A stretch of 64,000 nt of DNA. It comes from Sinomonas humi (GTDB lineage Bacteria; Actinomycetota; Actinomycetes; Actinomycetales; Micrococcaceae). Where the stretch lies: contig NZ_JTDL01000079.1 of the NCBI RefSeq assembly GCF_000802235.1, forward strand, positions 62,001-126,000, given 5' to 3'. Positions within the stretch are counted from its first letter, which is position 1. Every line of letters begins with the position of its first letter. Shown piece by piece: positions 8,672-18,626 of the stretch. The notes under the pieces were generated by a model. The model saw only the letters and a program-made list of their open reading frames with translations. It did no database searches and was not told the DNA's origin. The position numbers were made by a program, and so were the translations under genes.

Positions 8672-9985
8672 ATGAGCGAGAAGCGCCGTGGACTGGGCCG
8701 TGGCCTGGGGGCTTTGATTCCAAGCTCAGGAGCTGCTGCTGGCGGTTCTGGTTCAGCGTCACGCCCTGTCGACCTCTTCTTCCCGGAATCGCGGAATCCC
8801 ACCCAAGCCGAGGAAGAATCCAAGACTCCCGCGCGGCCTGATACTGGCACGCCCGCGGCGGATGCCGGCACCACTCGTGGGGCCGCCGATCAGGCAGCAA
8901 TTGAGGCGGAATCGCGCGCTGAGAGTGGATCCCTCGATTCAGCTTCAACTGGCGCCGTTGTGACTTCGTCCATTCAGCGCTCGGGCGCCGCTTCGAGGTC
9001 GCTCGAGGAAGAGGGAGTGTCAGAAGGTTCGGAGGCTGGCACTGGCAAGTCTGCCGACGTCGACGCTTCCAAATCGGGTAGCGCGGCCGGAGGCAGAAGC
9101 AAGACCCACTCCTCCCAGGGCGCGTCGAGTGCCGACGGTGAAGGAGCCGACGAACTTGATTTGGTTGAAGTCCCGGGAGCTCAATTTGCAGAACTTCCGG
9201 TCACATCGATTCACCCCAACCGCAAGCAGCCCCGCAGCGTCTTCGATGAGGACGAAATGGCGGAGCTTGTGCACTCCGTCCGCGAGATCGGCGTGCTTCA
9301 ACCGATAGTTGTTCGGAAGTCAACCGATCTTGGTAGCGAGAGCTATGAGATCGTCATGGGTGAACGCCGGTGGCGCGCGGTACAGCAAGCTGGCCTTGAG
9401 ACCATTCCAGCCATCATCCGTGATACGAGCGATGATGACCTTCTCCGCGATGCTCTCCTCGAGAACCTGCATCGAAGCCAGCTGAACCCGCTTGAAGAGG
9501 CAGCTGCGTACCAGCAGCTGCTCGAAGACTTTGGGACGACTCACGAAGAACTTGCTGATCGCATCGGTCGCTCGCGTCCTCAAGTTTCCAACACCATTCG
9601 TCTCCTTCGGCTGCCTCCGCTTGTCCAACGCCGCGTCGCCGCAGGTGTTCTCACTGCCGGCCATGCTCGTGCTCTGCTGTCGCTCCCAGATGCGGGAGCA
9701 ATGGAAAGGGTCGCCCAGCGCATTGTGGCGGAGGGGCTCTCGGTTCGAGCAACGGAAGAGGCCGTAGCTCTGTATCAGGATCCGGGGGAGCCGCGGCGCT
9801 CGAACATCCCGAAGCCAAATGCTCGGCATGAGCGGCTCGATTTCCTAGCGTCGACGCTCGCGGATCGCCTCGACACCAACGTCAAGATCACACTCGGAGC
9901 TCGCAAGGGTCGTGTCAGCATCGAGTTCGCCAGCGTCGAGGACCTCAATCGAATCATGGGCGTGCTGAACCCCGGTTCGGAGTAG
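8672..9985 (+). CDS. parB: Chromosome-partitioning protein ParB
   Basis: CTP-dependent DNA clamp that loads at parS and spreads. The 437-aa product has an S/G/A-rich disordered N-terminus to about residue 165 around a start [19 protein letters not shown], the ParA-stimulating motif. The ParB nuclease-like/CTP domain follows ([16 protein letters not shown], then [12 protein letters not shown]), then [14 protein letters not shown] and an HTH region ([19 protein letters not shown]). A dimerisation tail ends the protein. GGAGGAAG precedes the ATG. The neighbouring seven parS sites are its expected targets. Confidence 0.97.
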   Translation: MSEKRRGLGRGLGALIPSSGAAAGGSGSASRPVDLFFPESRNPTQAEEESKTPARPDTGTPAADAGTTRGAADQAAIEAESRAESGSLDSASTGAVVTSSIQRSGAASRSLEEEGVSEGSEAGTGKSADVDASKSGSAAGGRSKTHSSQGASSADGEGADELDLVEVPGAQFAELPVTSIHPNRKQPRSVFDEDEMAELVHSVREIGVLQPIVVRKSTDLGSESYEIVMGERRWRAVQQAGLETIPAIIRDTSDDDLLRDALLENLHRSQLNPLEEAAAYQQLLEDFGTTHEELADRIGRSRPQVSNTIRLLRLPPLVQRRVAAGVLTAGHARALLSLPDAGAMERVAQRIVAEGLSVRATEEAVALYQDPGEPRRSNIPKPNARHERLDFLASTLADRLDTNVKITLGARKGRVSIEFASVEDLNRIMGVLNPGSE

Positions 9986-10004
9986 ACTTCCAGCATTCAG
10001 GCAA

Positions 10005-10029
10005 GGGCCGCTCGCGTAACGGGCGGCCC
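10005..10029 (+). terminator. Probable terminator after parB
   Basis: GGGCCGC (10005-10011) pairs with GCGGCCC (10023-10029) across an 11-base loop, 20 bases after the parB stop. It is followed only by a weak T-containing stretch (CTACTATTTG). Confidence 0.6.
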
Positions 10030-10046
10030 CTACTATTTGCCCTGGC

Positions 10047-10060
10047 GTTTCACGTGAAAC
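10047..10060. promoter_or_regulatory. parS site 1 of the gene-free region
   Basis: Perfect GTTTCACGTGAAAC palindrome, 61 bases after the parB stop and just after its probable terminator. Confidence 0.95.
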
Positions 10061-11142
10061 AGGACCAGGGAAGGTCGTCGGGTCCCGCGGGGGCGAGAAA
10101 GGGCTAGGAGCAGACCCTTACGACGAAGAGATCGCGGCGTTCTCGCTTTTGGCTCCCTTCCTAGGTGCTTCGCAGCGCTTCGGCTGGGAAGAGACCGCAA
10201 AACAAAGTCCCTGAGGTTGTTGCTCGCGCTTCGATACCTCCGAACGAGCCGACACGGTGGCAGAGTTGGGAGAGAACGGAGGGTTTGAATAGGGTCTTTT
10301 CCTTGGTCCTGTCGAGGTGTGCATCCTGTAGGAGCGCCGCAGAGGCCTTAGAACTCATCTCGGCTCCGTTTCAAGGGATTCCATGCAGTGGCACTTTATG
10401 AGCAACGAGCATGAGGGGCGATTCGAGCTCGTCTCGCGGATAGGTTCGTATTTGAGAAGAGGGCACCTTTCCCTCCATTTGGGCTAGTCGCGTTCCTCCC
10501 TGGGTGGGCGTAGCCACAATACGCGTTTACCTCGCGCGCGGTAGGGGTGGCTGCCGATAACCGGGGTGTAAGTGAGCCGATAGGGATGCAAAGACGCCCT
10601 CATTCATTGTCGGTTCAAGAGGCGAAAAGCCCGGGCGATCGCGGTGATCGCGGTGGGGCGCACATGCTTGGCTGGCTTCAAAAGCTCGACGATTTCGATC
10701 GGCGACGTCCGGACGAGCTGGACCTGAATCCATTCCCGCTCTCTGGGCGCGGAGGGCTCTATTCGGACCTCGTGCGGCACCTCTGGGCGGTTCTGCAAGG
10801 TTGGACGGCTGCGACGAGCAACTGCATATCCCGGTTTCCACTTGCGTCCCAGAATTCGTGATGAGCCCCTGATGTGCGGCATTGGTCAGGGGGGAGCTGG
10901 GCCTCAAGAGAGATCTTGGCCCATTACTGATTCGGACCGAATGCCAGGTCGGCTGTAGGGGCCCTCAGATGCCCACGGGAGAGTGAAATAGGCGGTCCGT
11001 GGGTTTGCCCGACAGGGGGTCCCTGAGTTTGTTGGTTCACGGCGTCGCCACCTCTGCCTGACGTAGCAGCGGTGTCAGCTCATTTCCCTGCGGTGAAGCG
11101 GGCCCGACGGCCACCCACGGTGTGTTTCACCTGCCACTGCGC

Positions 11143-11156
11143 GTTTCACGTGAAAC
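11143..11156. promoter_or_regulatory. parS site 2 of the gene-free region
   Basis: Perfect GTTTCACGTGAAAC palindrome. A degenerate copy, GTTTCACCTG, lies 20 bases upstream near 11123. Confidence 0.95.
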
Positions 11157-12184
11157 ATCTCCGGCGGCCAGTGGGGTCGTTCTGACTCTCCGACTCACTG
11201 CGAACCCAACATCAGACGAAAGCTGTCCTGCGGTGTGAGAAGCGCAGAGGAACGAGACGAATGAGCCGGATCTGCCTGAGAGCACCGCCGGCATGCTCGC
11301 GATTGAAGGATAGGACATGATCGGTTAGCGCGTCGGACGACTAAAGCCCTCTGGCTACCACCCTCGTCTGGGGAGGATTGTCAGATTCCCGTGAAGGACG
11401 AAGGCTCACATCGCCGGCCTGTGGCAGATGAAGCGGTCAGACGTCGCGGATAGTTGTCAAAGGAATTGCTGTGGCGGCAGCTTTGCCTAGTAGCTGAGAG
11501 AGCCAACCTGGGGGCGGAGGGCCGTTATTATCGAGGCTTTCGCGACCAGACCTGCCGGTTTCCCTGGAACAGGGATGGACGTGCCCCCCAAGAACGGTGA
11601 AGTTCCCCCACCCCTGAGGTGGATAGGAATTGGAGTCGCGGACGCCGGACAGTGTCCATCGCACAGACCAGAGCTGCATTGGATGCTATGACAGTCTCAC
11701 GCCCTTTTGACGCGGTTTAATCAATGCCCCTCCAAGAGGAGCCTCTCCAAACGACATGCGCCTGAACCTACAGATGCCCTGGGTCCGTCACTTGCCATCG
11801 TGTGCGGGCCCAAACGAGGGCATCCGGTGCCGTCCACGCACGGCGGGCGGTCCGGCTGAATGCTGGCCGGGAACGAGCCGGGATTCCATGGGGCAGTAGT
11901 CCTGGGTGAGGTGAGTGATGCGCCAGAGAGGCGATCCCTGCGCGGCTGCGTGGACGCTTGGGAGAGGGAATCAGAGGTGAGTCGGTGGGGCGTCCGTGCG
12001 ATGCGCGGTTTCGGTCGCGAGGGGGCGCCGCGTCGGAGCGGGTGCCGGCGCGGATGCAGCGGTCACGGGTCTTCCTTTCCCTGCTGAACCTTCAGTCGCC
12101 GCGGGGCTTCGAGCTATGGGATCGGCACTGTTCGGAAGGTAGGACAAGGACCCAGAGGAGGAGACACAAGTAGCAGGTATGCAT

Positions 12185-12198
12185 GTTTCACGTGAAAC
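12185..12198. promoter_or_regulatory. parS site 3 of the gene-free region
   Basis: Perfect GTTTCACGTGAAAC palindrome, about 160 bases before the first DnaA box of the cluster. Confidence 0.95.
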
Positions 12199-12342
12199 GC
12201 CACCTTCCCCGCTGTCAGGAGGGGGTGGTCGGCGAAAGCGGGTAGCCAGTGTCCTCGCTTTGCTGGACAGAGGTGTGCCGCTGCGCCAAGGCATAACGAC
12301 ATGTGAGAGGGGCGAGCAGCCGTCGGAATCATTGGTATCCGT

Positions 12343-12761
12343 TGTGGAATCTGCTGTGGATAACCGGCGCAGAAAACTCCACAGGCGGCCCGCCGCGGTG
12401 TGGATAACTTGCTGGTCGAATGCGTAGAACGGAAGCGCCCGCCGAACGGGTTCGAGCTCGCCGGTCTGCAAGGATCGGCCCCTGCGCCGCGATCGTCCAC
12501 ATGAGGAGTGAACCAGCGTGAGGAATACAGGAGGGAGGGCAGATTTTGCGCTCTGGGGTGCGAAATCTGTGCGAAATGAAACCTTTGCGGGGCAACTGAG
12601 ATCGGGGTCTGGCGACCGCGTTGGACTCTCGTCGGCCTGGAGCTCTGTGAGCTCTCCTTCGGGTCTGATCGCCATCTTGCGTGAGGCAATTGCGTCTTTG
12701 GGTTTCCCACAGCCCGATGGGCCCGCTTGTGGATAACTTCTGTGGACCATCATGTGGATAA
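12343..12761 (+). other. Cluster of perfect DnaA boxes
   Basis: TGTGGATAA (reverse complement of TTATCCACA) occurs exactly at 12355-12363, 12399-12407, 12728-12736 and 12753-12761, all in the same orientation. Related sequences TGTGGAATC (12343-12351) and TGTGGACCA (12741-12749) flank them. This is more perfect boxes than I find in the dnaA-proximal gaps. Function as an origin element, DnaA-titration site or relic is inference. Confidence 0.75.
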
Positions 12762-13554
12762 CGTGGTGCGGCTTCGTTGCTCGGCTCTCCGAAAGATCCA
12801 CTGCGAGCTATGAGGGGCCGCGTCCCGTTCAGATCGCTGTCGCCCTACGTGAGGGCCGGACGGTCTACAAGGGACGTCTAAGAGTCGGACCCCCACGCGT
12901 GCGCTCGAGCGGCAAGGCAGATGGCCCGGCCACACGTATACATGATGGAGGCGCGCGACCGAGGGAAAATTACGCTACTGCAGCGACGGTCGGCGCCGGG
13001 GTCGGGAGTTCGGAAGTCTGGAACCTTGCTAGTACTCAGCGGGAGAGCACCAAAGCACCTTGAGGAGGAAAGCTCGCGGGGGAGCTTGAGACCCGACCGG
13101 GAGAGACTTGGGTAGCGGGGATTGGGTGTCCCTTTGGGGCAGGACAACCGTTAGCCGGGAGGGCAGGACAAGCGTTGGCACCGGGCAATCGGAGTAGGCC
13201 GCTGCTATCGCCCATTCGTCACTCGAAGCGGGCGGGCATCGTCCCACTAGACGGTGTGCTGGAGATCGGTTGGCAGCTGACACGGGCATCTGCCTGCTCG
13301 GTGGACCTCTAGGCGGGCTGATGGGACAAAGAGTAGAGGACGTGGGGCGTGGGGTAGTGGTCTGGTCTCTTTGAGTGGAGTCGTGGTCTGCTGAGGGGCT
13401 CGACTACGACGACTGGTGGCGCAGGACATCTCGGCGATTTGGTGCCCCGAGGAGCACTGCCAGCTGATGCGGTAAGCCCGTCCGCTTACGCCATATGGGC
13501 CTGCGAGGCCAGCCAGGTTGGCCTACGCGGCCAGATTGGCGAGACGTACGCGCT

Positions 13555-13568
13555 GTTTCACGTGAAAC
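13555..13568. promoter_or_regulatory. parS site 4 of the gene-free region
   Basis: Perfect palindrome with the full 16-base form TGTTTCACGTGAAACA at 13554-13569. Confidence 0.95.
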
Positions 13569-14839
13569 AGCCGGCCGAGCTTTTGTCGGATCTGAGCTTC
13601 GTTCAATACCACGATGGAGGACGATGGCGGTTTGGCCCAGGATCGGGTTCGTGGTCATCCTTCTGTGAACCCGGATTGAGCTCCCGTTGCGGCGGGGGTG
13701 ACAGCGATCCGGTCTTGCCGGAAAGATGGAGGGCTCGACTGGCCAAAATGGGCGTTGACGCGGCGAGCGGCCTAGAACGACCACCCAGACGTACCGAATA
13801 CTGGCGCAACATCACGTACGGATCGTCCAGGCTCTCCCGGTCTAGGCTCTCGCGGGCCCATGGCACTGATAGGCCTAGACAGAGCGGTCAGCGCAGCGCG
13901 TGGAGCGATGGATTCCCGTCAAGGTGCAATGTTCTCCGCAGGATCCTGCGATTGCCGCTCGCGTCGGACATCGCCGTACACCGCGCTGGCGCCCGATGAT
14001 GCGCGGCCCCATGGACGAGCATGATCGGCGAATGGGCCCACCTCGCGACGATGGCAAAGGCTGGGATCTACCCGACTGATCGAGCTGAGAATTGAGCGGG
14101 AGAGAGAACCCTTCCGGCCTTGATGGGCAATGGGCCCCATTTGGTCAGTTTGCGCAGAACGGCGCACGAAAGTGCCCGTTAGTACAGGATCTGGCGTGTG
14201 CAGGTGAAGGATCGTACCGATGCTTGCAGATCAGCCCCGGGGACTTTCCATCTCAGGAGGCGTCCGTCTTGAGCGGGAAGGGCGCATGAGCGCTTCACTC
14301 GAGTCCGGTAAAGCCCAAGAGTATCGTTCTGACTCCTGGTTTTGACCGCGTCGAGACGGGGCCCGGATCGAACAGATGAGCGGCGGCAGCAGTGCTCGAG
14401 TGTCCGCGAGAAGGAGGCGGCCGACGCCTCAGTGCCGGTTGAGAGGCGGAACGGGCGGAACATCGGGCCGCTGCGCTTTGAGGTTTACGAAGTTGCGAGC
14501 AGCCTGACCCGCTCCGATTCCCTGATCCTCCTGGGTTTCGAGAGCCGCTTCTGCCGGGCCAGTCGCCAGAAAGCAAACTCGTTTAGTCGATTCGAGCCCC
14601 ACAGTCGGCCGGCGCGCCCGAACGGGCGCAGTAGCGGGATGCCTACCGGTCACAGACGGCATGCAGAACGCTGGGCAGCTCGCCTATATCGTTCGCCTAT
14701 TTCCCCTGTAGAGCTTGCTGATGATGTTTCAGCTGTCGCGGCTCTTTCCCACTCAAGAATCGAAGGTGCGAATGGGCATGCCACAAGTAGGCTTTTCGTA
14801 GCCCACGTTCGCCTGCACTATTTTGGACTGCCGCTTGCT

Positions 14840-14853
14840 GTTTCACGTGAAAC
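14840..14853. promoter_or_regulatory. parS site 5 of the gene-free region
   Basis: Perfect palindrome with the full 16-base form TGTTTCACGTGAAACA at 14839-14854. A half-site ACGTGAAAC follows about 20 bases later. Confidence 0.95.
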
Positions 14854-15176
14854 ACCGCGATGAGGACAGAACCAACGTGAAACAGGGCAGCGAGAACAAA
14901 AGGCCCCCATCGTGGAAGCGCTACTGCCCGCTGCTGCCTCGTAGATGGCTGAGCAACGTGGTCACCCCTCTTTGTGGGTAGCTCGGGCTAGGACCTTGAG
15001 CAAATGCGCTTGAAGTTTTGCCCAGAACCTGAGAATTGCACAGTCCCGATTTGTTGGGCGTGAAACCCTCACCCGTCGCCGGGCTCGGGTCTGACGAGGC
15101 GCGCTAGCCGATCTAGGCTGCCGTGAACTTCAGTCGGTCGGTCCTTTCCCAGCCGCCAACCGCCGGTCGCGCTCTC

Positions 15177-15190
15177 GTTTCACGTGAAAC
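15177..15190. promoter_or_regulatory. parS site 6 of the gene-free region
   Basis: Perfect GTTTCACGTGAAAC palindrome just beyond the trxA terminator. Confidence 0.95.
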
Positions 15191-15226
15191 AGGACGGCTC
15201 ATATGAGGATCCAGGAGACCAAAACA

Positions 15227-15265
15227 AAAAGCGAGGGACGCGGGCACGCCGCATCCCTCGCTTTT
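15227..15265 (-). terminator. Rho-independent terminator of trxA
   Basis: On the minus strand an AAAAGCGAGGGA arm pairs with TCCCTCGCTTTT and is followed by TTGTTTT. Arms are at 15254-15265 and 15227-15238. It lies 10 bases after the trxA stop. Confidence 0.9.
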
Positions 15266-15275
15266 GCGCCGGAGG

Positions 15276-15605
15276 CTACTTGCTCAGAACCTCAGACCAC
15301 TCCTTTTCGAAGTACTGCTTCGGCCGAGCACCGATCACAGTGCCGGTCACCTTACCCTTTTCGAAAAGGTAAACGGCGGGGATAGAAGTAATCCCGTATT
15401 CGGCGGCGATATTCGGGTTGTCGTCGACGTTCACCTTCACGACCTCGACCTTGTCCGAGTACTCGACGGAGATGTCGTCGAGGATGGGTCCGACCTTGCG
15501 GCAGGGACCGCACCATTCGGCCCAGAAATCCACAATGACAGGCTTCTCGGCGAGGAGAACCTCATCCGTGAACTGGGCGTCGGTGACGTCTTTGGCGTTG
15601 CTCAT
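15276..15605 (-). CDS. trxA: Thioredoxin
   Basis: Small cytoplasmic dithiol reductant, reduced by TrxB. The 109-aa product has the active site WCGPCR (residues about 31-36), the preceding DFWAE strand and the cis-proline stretch SIPAVYLFEKG. It lies 27 bases downstream of trxB on the same strand and ends at a strong terminator, so trxB-trxA form one unit. Confidence 0.97.
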   Translation of the reverse strand: MSNAKDVTDAQFTDEVLLAEKPVIVDFWAEWCGPCRKVGPILDDISVEYSDKVEVVKVNVDDNPNIAAEYGITSIPAVYLFEKGKVTGTVIGARPKQYFEKEWSEVLSK

Positions 15606-15632
15606 GTCTGCCTTCCGATCAGAGGGGATAAA

Positions 15633-16613
15633 TTAGGCGTGCTGGGTTGCGAGGGTCGGCACTTCGAGATTTGCAAGGTAGTGCTCAACGTCCAGAGCCG
15701 CAACGCAACCGGATCCGGCTGCGGTAATGGCTTGTCGGTAGGTGGGATCAACGACGTCTCCAGCCGCGAAGACCCCGGGGATACTCGTACGCGACGTCCG
15801 ACCCTCTACTGCGATCGTGCCTTCGGGGGTGAGGGCCAAAGTGCCCTTCACGAGCTCTGTCCGGGGATCATTGCCAATTGCGACGAAGATCCCAGTGACG
15901 TCGAGCTCAGACTCGGAACCATCGACGGTGCTCCGGAGAACGAGGCCGGTTACCTTGTCCTCGCCACGAACGTCGGCAACCTCGCTGTTCCAGGCGAACT
16001 TGATCTTTTCGTGTGCAAGAGCGCGATCGGCCATGATCTTTGACGCACGCAGCGAATCGCGGCGGTGCACAACGGTGACTGAGCGCGCGAACTTGGTGAG
16101 GAAGAGAGCCTCCTCCATTGCCGAATCTCCACCGCCGATGACCGCAATGTCCTGATCCTTGAAGAAGAAGCCGTCACAGGTAGCACACCAGCTAACGCCG
16201 TGACCTGAGAGCCGCTTCTCATTCGGCAGGCCGAGCTCCCGGTAAGCCGACCCCGTCGCGATCACCACCGCACGAGCCAGATGCTCCTCACCGTTGCCGA
16301 GCACCACCCGCTTGACCTCGCCTTCGAGATCAACCGACGCGACATCCTCGAACTCGATCTGCGCGCCGAACTTCGCTGCCTGCTGCTCGAGCTTGTCCAT
16401 GAGCTCGGGCCCCTGAACCCCGTCCGGGAAGCCCGGGAAGTTCTCGACTTCGGTGGTGTTCATCAGCTCACCGCCAGCCGTGACCGAACCAGCGAAAATC
16501 AACGGCTTCAGGTTGGCTCGCGCTGTGTAGATGGCCGTTGTGTAGCCGGCAGGGCCTGATCCAACGACGATGACGTCCCGCACCTCGGCGGCGTTGCTAT
16601 CGGCAGTGCTCAC
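15633..16613 (-). CDS. trxB: Thioredoxin-disulfide reductase
   Basis: FAD- and NADPH-dependent reductase of thioredoxin. The 326-aa product has the FAD motif [13 protein letters not shown] near residues 17-29, the redox-active CATC (within [11 protein letters not shown]), the NADPH motif [11 protein letters not shown] and the C-terminal FAD motif [15 protein letters not shown]. The start is the GTG at 16611-16613. Upstream is a 220-base gap holding the terminator of the next gene. Confidence 0.97.
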   Translation of the reverse strand: MSTADSNAAEVRDVIVVGSGPAGYTTAIYTARANLKPLIFAGSVTAGGELMNTTEVENFPGFPDGVQGPELMDKLEQQAAKFGAQIEFEDVASVDLEGEVKRVVLGNGEEHLARAVVIATGSAYRELGLPNEKRLSGHGVSWCATCDGFFFKDQDIAVIGGGDSAMEEALFLTKFARSVTVVHRRDSLRASKIMADRALAHEKIKFAWNSEVADVRGEDKVTGLVLRSTVDGSESELDVTGIFVAIGNDPRTELVKGTLALTPEGTIAVEGRTSRTSIPGVFAAGDVVDPTYRQAITAAGSGCVAALDVEHYLANLEVPTLATQHA

Positions 16614-16773
16614 GGGCGTATAACCTCTTCTTCTGACGCGCTGGACTCAGTACGTTCACAGCTCACAACATGTCGACGAGCGCCGGTATTCCGGGAACCG
16701 TCGCCCTTCAAGCGTACCGAAACGCCGGCGCGCGCATTGAACTGGCATGAAACGTAAAGGAAGGACACGGAAA

Positions 16774-16804
16774 GGGCGCCCCAGCTCGTAAGCTCGAGGC
16801 GCCC
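16774..16804 (-). terminator. Hairpin terminator after the pseudokinase-like gene
   Basis: GGGCGCC (16774-16780) pairs with GGCGCCC (16798-16804), with an inner AGCTCG/CGAGCT-type arm that may extend the stem. TTTCC follows in the minus direction. It lies 34 bases after the stop of the minus-strand gene. Confidence 0.7.
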
Positions 16805-16837
16805 TGGCCGCGGCGGCCATGGCCGCCGTCGTTCGTC

Positions 16838-18499
16838 TTACTGGACCTTGATCTCCGCGAGTCGGAGGCCGTAGGGGTACACCTTGTAATTCGCGAGCCG
16901 CGGCAAAGCGTTGATCTGGATGAGGACGTACTGCGCCTTCACGGCCGACGGCAGCTGGAACACGAGCTGTGGCCCATTGAACGAGCTCGTGCCAGCCAAT
17001 GCCGCCCCACCGAGATCTGGGGTCGCGTTCGTGTAGACGCTCACGCTGCCCCCGGTTGCACCGAGCTGGTCGAGCTCGACCTGCTTGATATCCGAGACGC
17101 TCTGCAGCTTCACCGCGAGCGTGACGCTCTTGGCGAATCCGCCCCAATCCTCGCGTGCGAACTCCATGTCAGACCAGTAGCTCGCAGGATTGCCGTCGTA
17201 GGTCGCGACCAGCTTCGCGTCGAATTGATCCGCGAACGTCAGATCGCTCGGGTTGAGGCGCGAGACAGAATCGATGACTGGCGCGACAACAGGAGCTGGC
17301 GCGCGCGTCTGCCCAGGCGAAGGGGTGGCCTGGGTTGGCTGGGCCACCGATGGTGCGTTCGACGCCGGCTTCGAACCGCTGGCCTGCGGCTGGAAGACGC
17401 TGCCAAGCGTCGTGAATGCGAAAATGAGAGCCGCGATCAGCACGATGGCGAGAATGCCGCCGACAAGCCACGGCACCGACTTCGGACGCGTTGACTCATC
17501 GTCCTCTTCCAGCTCGTCGTCGCGGTCGAAGATGCGGTCCGAGCCACTTCCCCAACCGGCTCCTCGGGCCTCGGCCGGGAAGGCCGTTCCGCGGGTGGGA
17601 CCGGACGGGCCTGCCGGTGCGGTAGGTGCCTTCTGTACCGGCTGTGTCGCATCGCCGTACTGCGTCGATTGCTCGTACTGTGCTGGTCGCTCGTACTGGG
17701 CCGGCTCTCGGTGTGACTCGTTGTATCCGGCCGGCTGTCCGCTGGCTGGAGTCGCAGGAGCGCGGTTGTCCGGACGTGTCTGAGGGCCAGCATCTGTGCG
17801 GTCCGACGTGCCGGAGGAGGCCGGCCAAGGTGTCACCTTCGGCGGGTTCGGGATTTGCGACCCGGCTGCGGCAGCTGCTGCCGCAGCCGCAGCAGCGCCT
17901 CCGCCCGGCGCGCCACCCGACCGACCGCGCGACTCTTCGGAGGGACCCTCGGCGGATCGCGGCGGCGCGGCGGGGGGCGGCGGGACTGGGCGGGGCTGCG
18001 CGGCCGGTGCTGGCCGTTGCTCACGGGGAGCCTCCGGCCGGGCGTCGTCGGGGTGCGCGTTCGGGTAACGGATGTAATCGTGGTCGCCATGCTCGTACAG
18101 GCCGTCGTACGTCTCCGGCTCGCGTGAACGCGACTCGCCGAAGATCTCGCTCCCCAAGGTGTCCGTGAAGAATGGTTCGACGTACGGCGCGTCCTGGGCC
18201 ACGATCAGGTCGAGCAGGTCTGCGGCTGCGGCGTGGTTCGTAATGAGGTAGGTCGCCTCATGGCTTGTTCCGAGATCCAGCACCTGGATGCCGACGTGAC
18301 GTTCGCCGGTGGCGACTTCCCGCGCGCTCTGGGCGAGCTGTTGGGAGTTGTGCGGCGCGGAAACGAGGATGCTGACGGGACGGTTGAGGATCTGATCCAC
18401 TCCGTCGAGGACCAGGTCTCCGTCATGCGACTCAATGATCGAGGACGTGACCTTGTACCGACCGCCGAGCACACTGCCGACGTCGATGGACTGGGACAC
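16838..18499 (-). CDS. Membrane protein with degenerate kinase-like N-terminus and discoidin-like C-terminus
   Basis: A 553-aa protein directly downstream of murJ. The N-terminus (VLGGRYKVTSSI...DGVDQILNRPVSILV) resembles the start of a Ser/Thr kinase fold but no catalytic HRD or DFG motif is visible. A long Pro/Ala-rich segment with an 11-alanine run follows, then one membrane helix (WLVGGILAIVLIAALIFAF). A C-terminal extracytoplasmic domain of about 150 residues is discoidin/F5-8-like (ASYWSDMEF...LRLAEIKVQ). In mycobacteria the same domains are fused to MviN/MurJ (Rv3910) and link it to PknB control. A matching role here is inferred from order and architecture. The GTG start follows AGGAGGTACCC. 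Confidence 0.8.
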   Translation of the reverse strand: MSQSIDVGSVLGGRYKVTSSIIESHDGDLVLDGVDQILNRPVSILVSAPHNSQQLAQSAREVATGERHVGIQVLDLGTSHEATYLITNHAAAADLLDLIVAQDAPYVEPFFTDTLGSEIFGESRSREPETYDGLYEHGDHDYIRYPNAHPDDARPEAPREQRPAPAAQPRPVPPPPAAPPRSAEGPSEESRGRSGGAPGGGAAAAAAAAAAAGSQIPNPPKVTPWPASSGTSDRTDAGPQTRPDNRAPATPASGQPAGYNESHREPAQYERPAQYEQSTQYGDATQPVQKAPTAPAGPSGPTRGTAFPAEARGAGWGSGSDRIFDRDDELEEDDESTRPKSVPWLVGGILAIVLIAALIFAFTTLGSVFQPQASGSKPASNAPSVAQPTQATPSPGQTRAPAPVVAPVIDSVSRLNPSDLTFADQFDAKLVATYDGNPASYWSDMEFAREDWGGFAKSVTLAVKLQSVSDIKQVELDQLGATGGSVSVYTNATPDLGGAALAGTSSFNGPQLVFQLPSAVKAQYVLIQINALPRLANYKVYPYGLRLAEIKVQ

Positions 18500-18626
18500 G
18501 GGTACCTCCTGGACAGTCTGCCCCGCCAGCCCGGACACGCCGGGCGCTTGCTATCACTCGATCCTAGCGGACGGCACCCCCACTGCTTGTTTCACCTGGC
18601 TCCGTTGATGCATCCAAGGGCATCGG

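Larger units (their letters stand above)
10030..15226. other. 5.2-kb gene-free parS/DnaA-box region between parB and trxA
   Basis: No frame in this stretch gives a protein with recognisable composition, start context or family motif; the frames present are short and overlap on both strands. Six perfect parS palindromes are spread across it at 10047, 11143, 12185, 13555, 14840 and 15177. Half-sites occur near 11122, 14875 and 15060. Four perfect TTATCCACA-type DnaA boxes cluster at 12355-12761. In mycobacteria the matching interval holds an amidase-type gene and a small ORF; neither is visible here. Its role as a centromere-like or origin-accessory region is inference. Confidence 0.8.

Noticed and set aside
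11971-12801. 276-codon minus-strand frame across the DnaA-box cluster
   Set aside because: Low-complexity Ser/Pro/Arg sequence with no motif; it covers DnaA boxes and a parS site, so it looks like a chance open frame.
13439-13999. 186-codon frame in the parS region as a gene
   Set aside because: Composition is unlike neighbouring proteins, no ribosome-binding site or domain is visible, and a parS palindrome lies within it. Overlapping frames of similar quality exist on the other strand.
18585-18602. A further parS site near the murJ-pseudokinase gap
   Set aside because: GTTTCACCTGGCTC matches only the first half of the palindrome; too degenerate to call.
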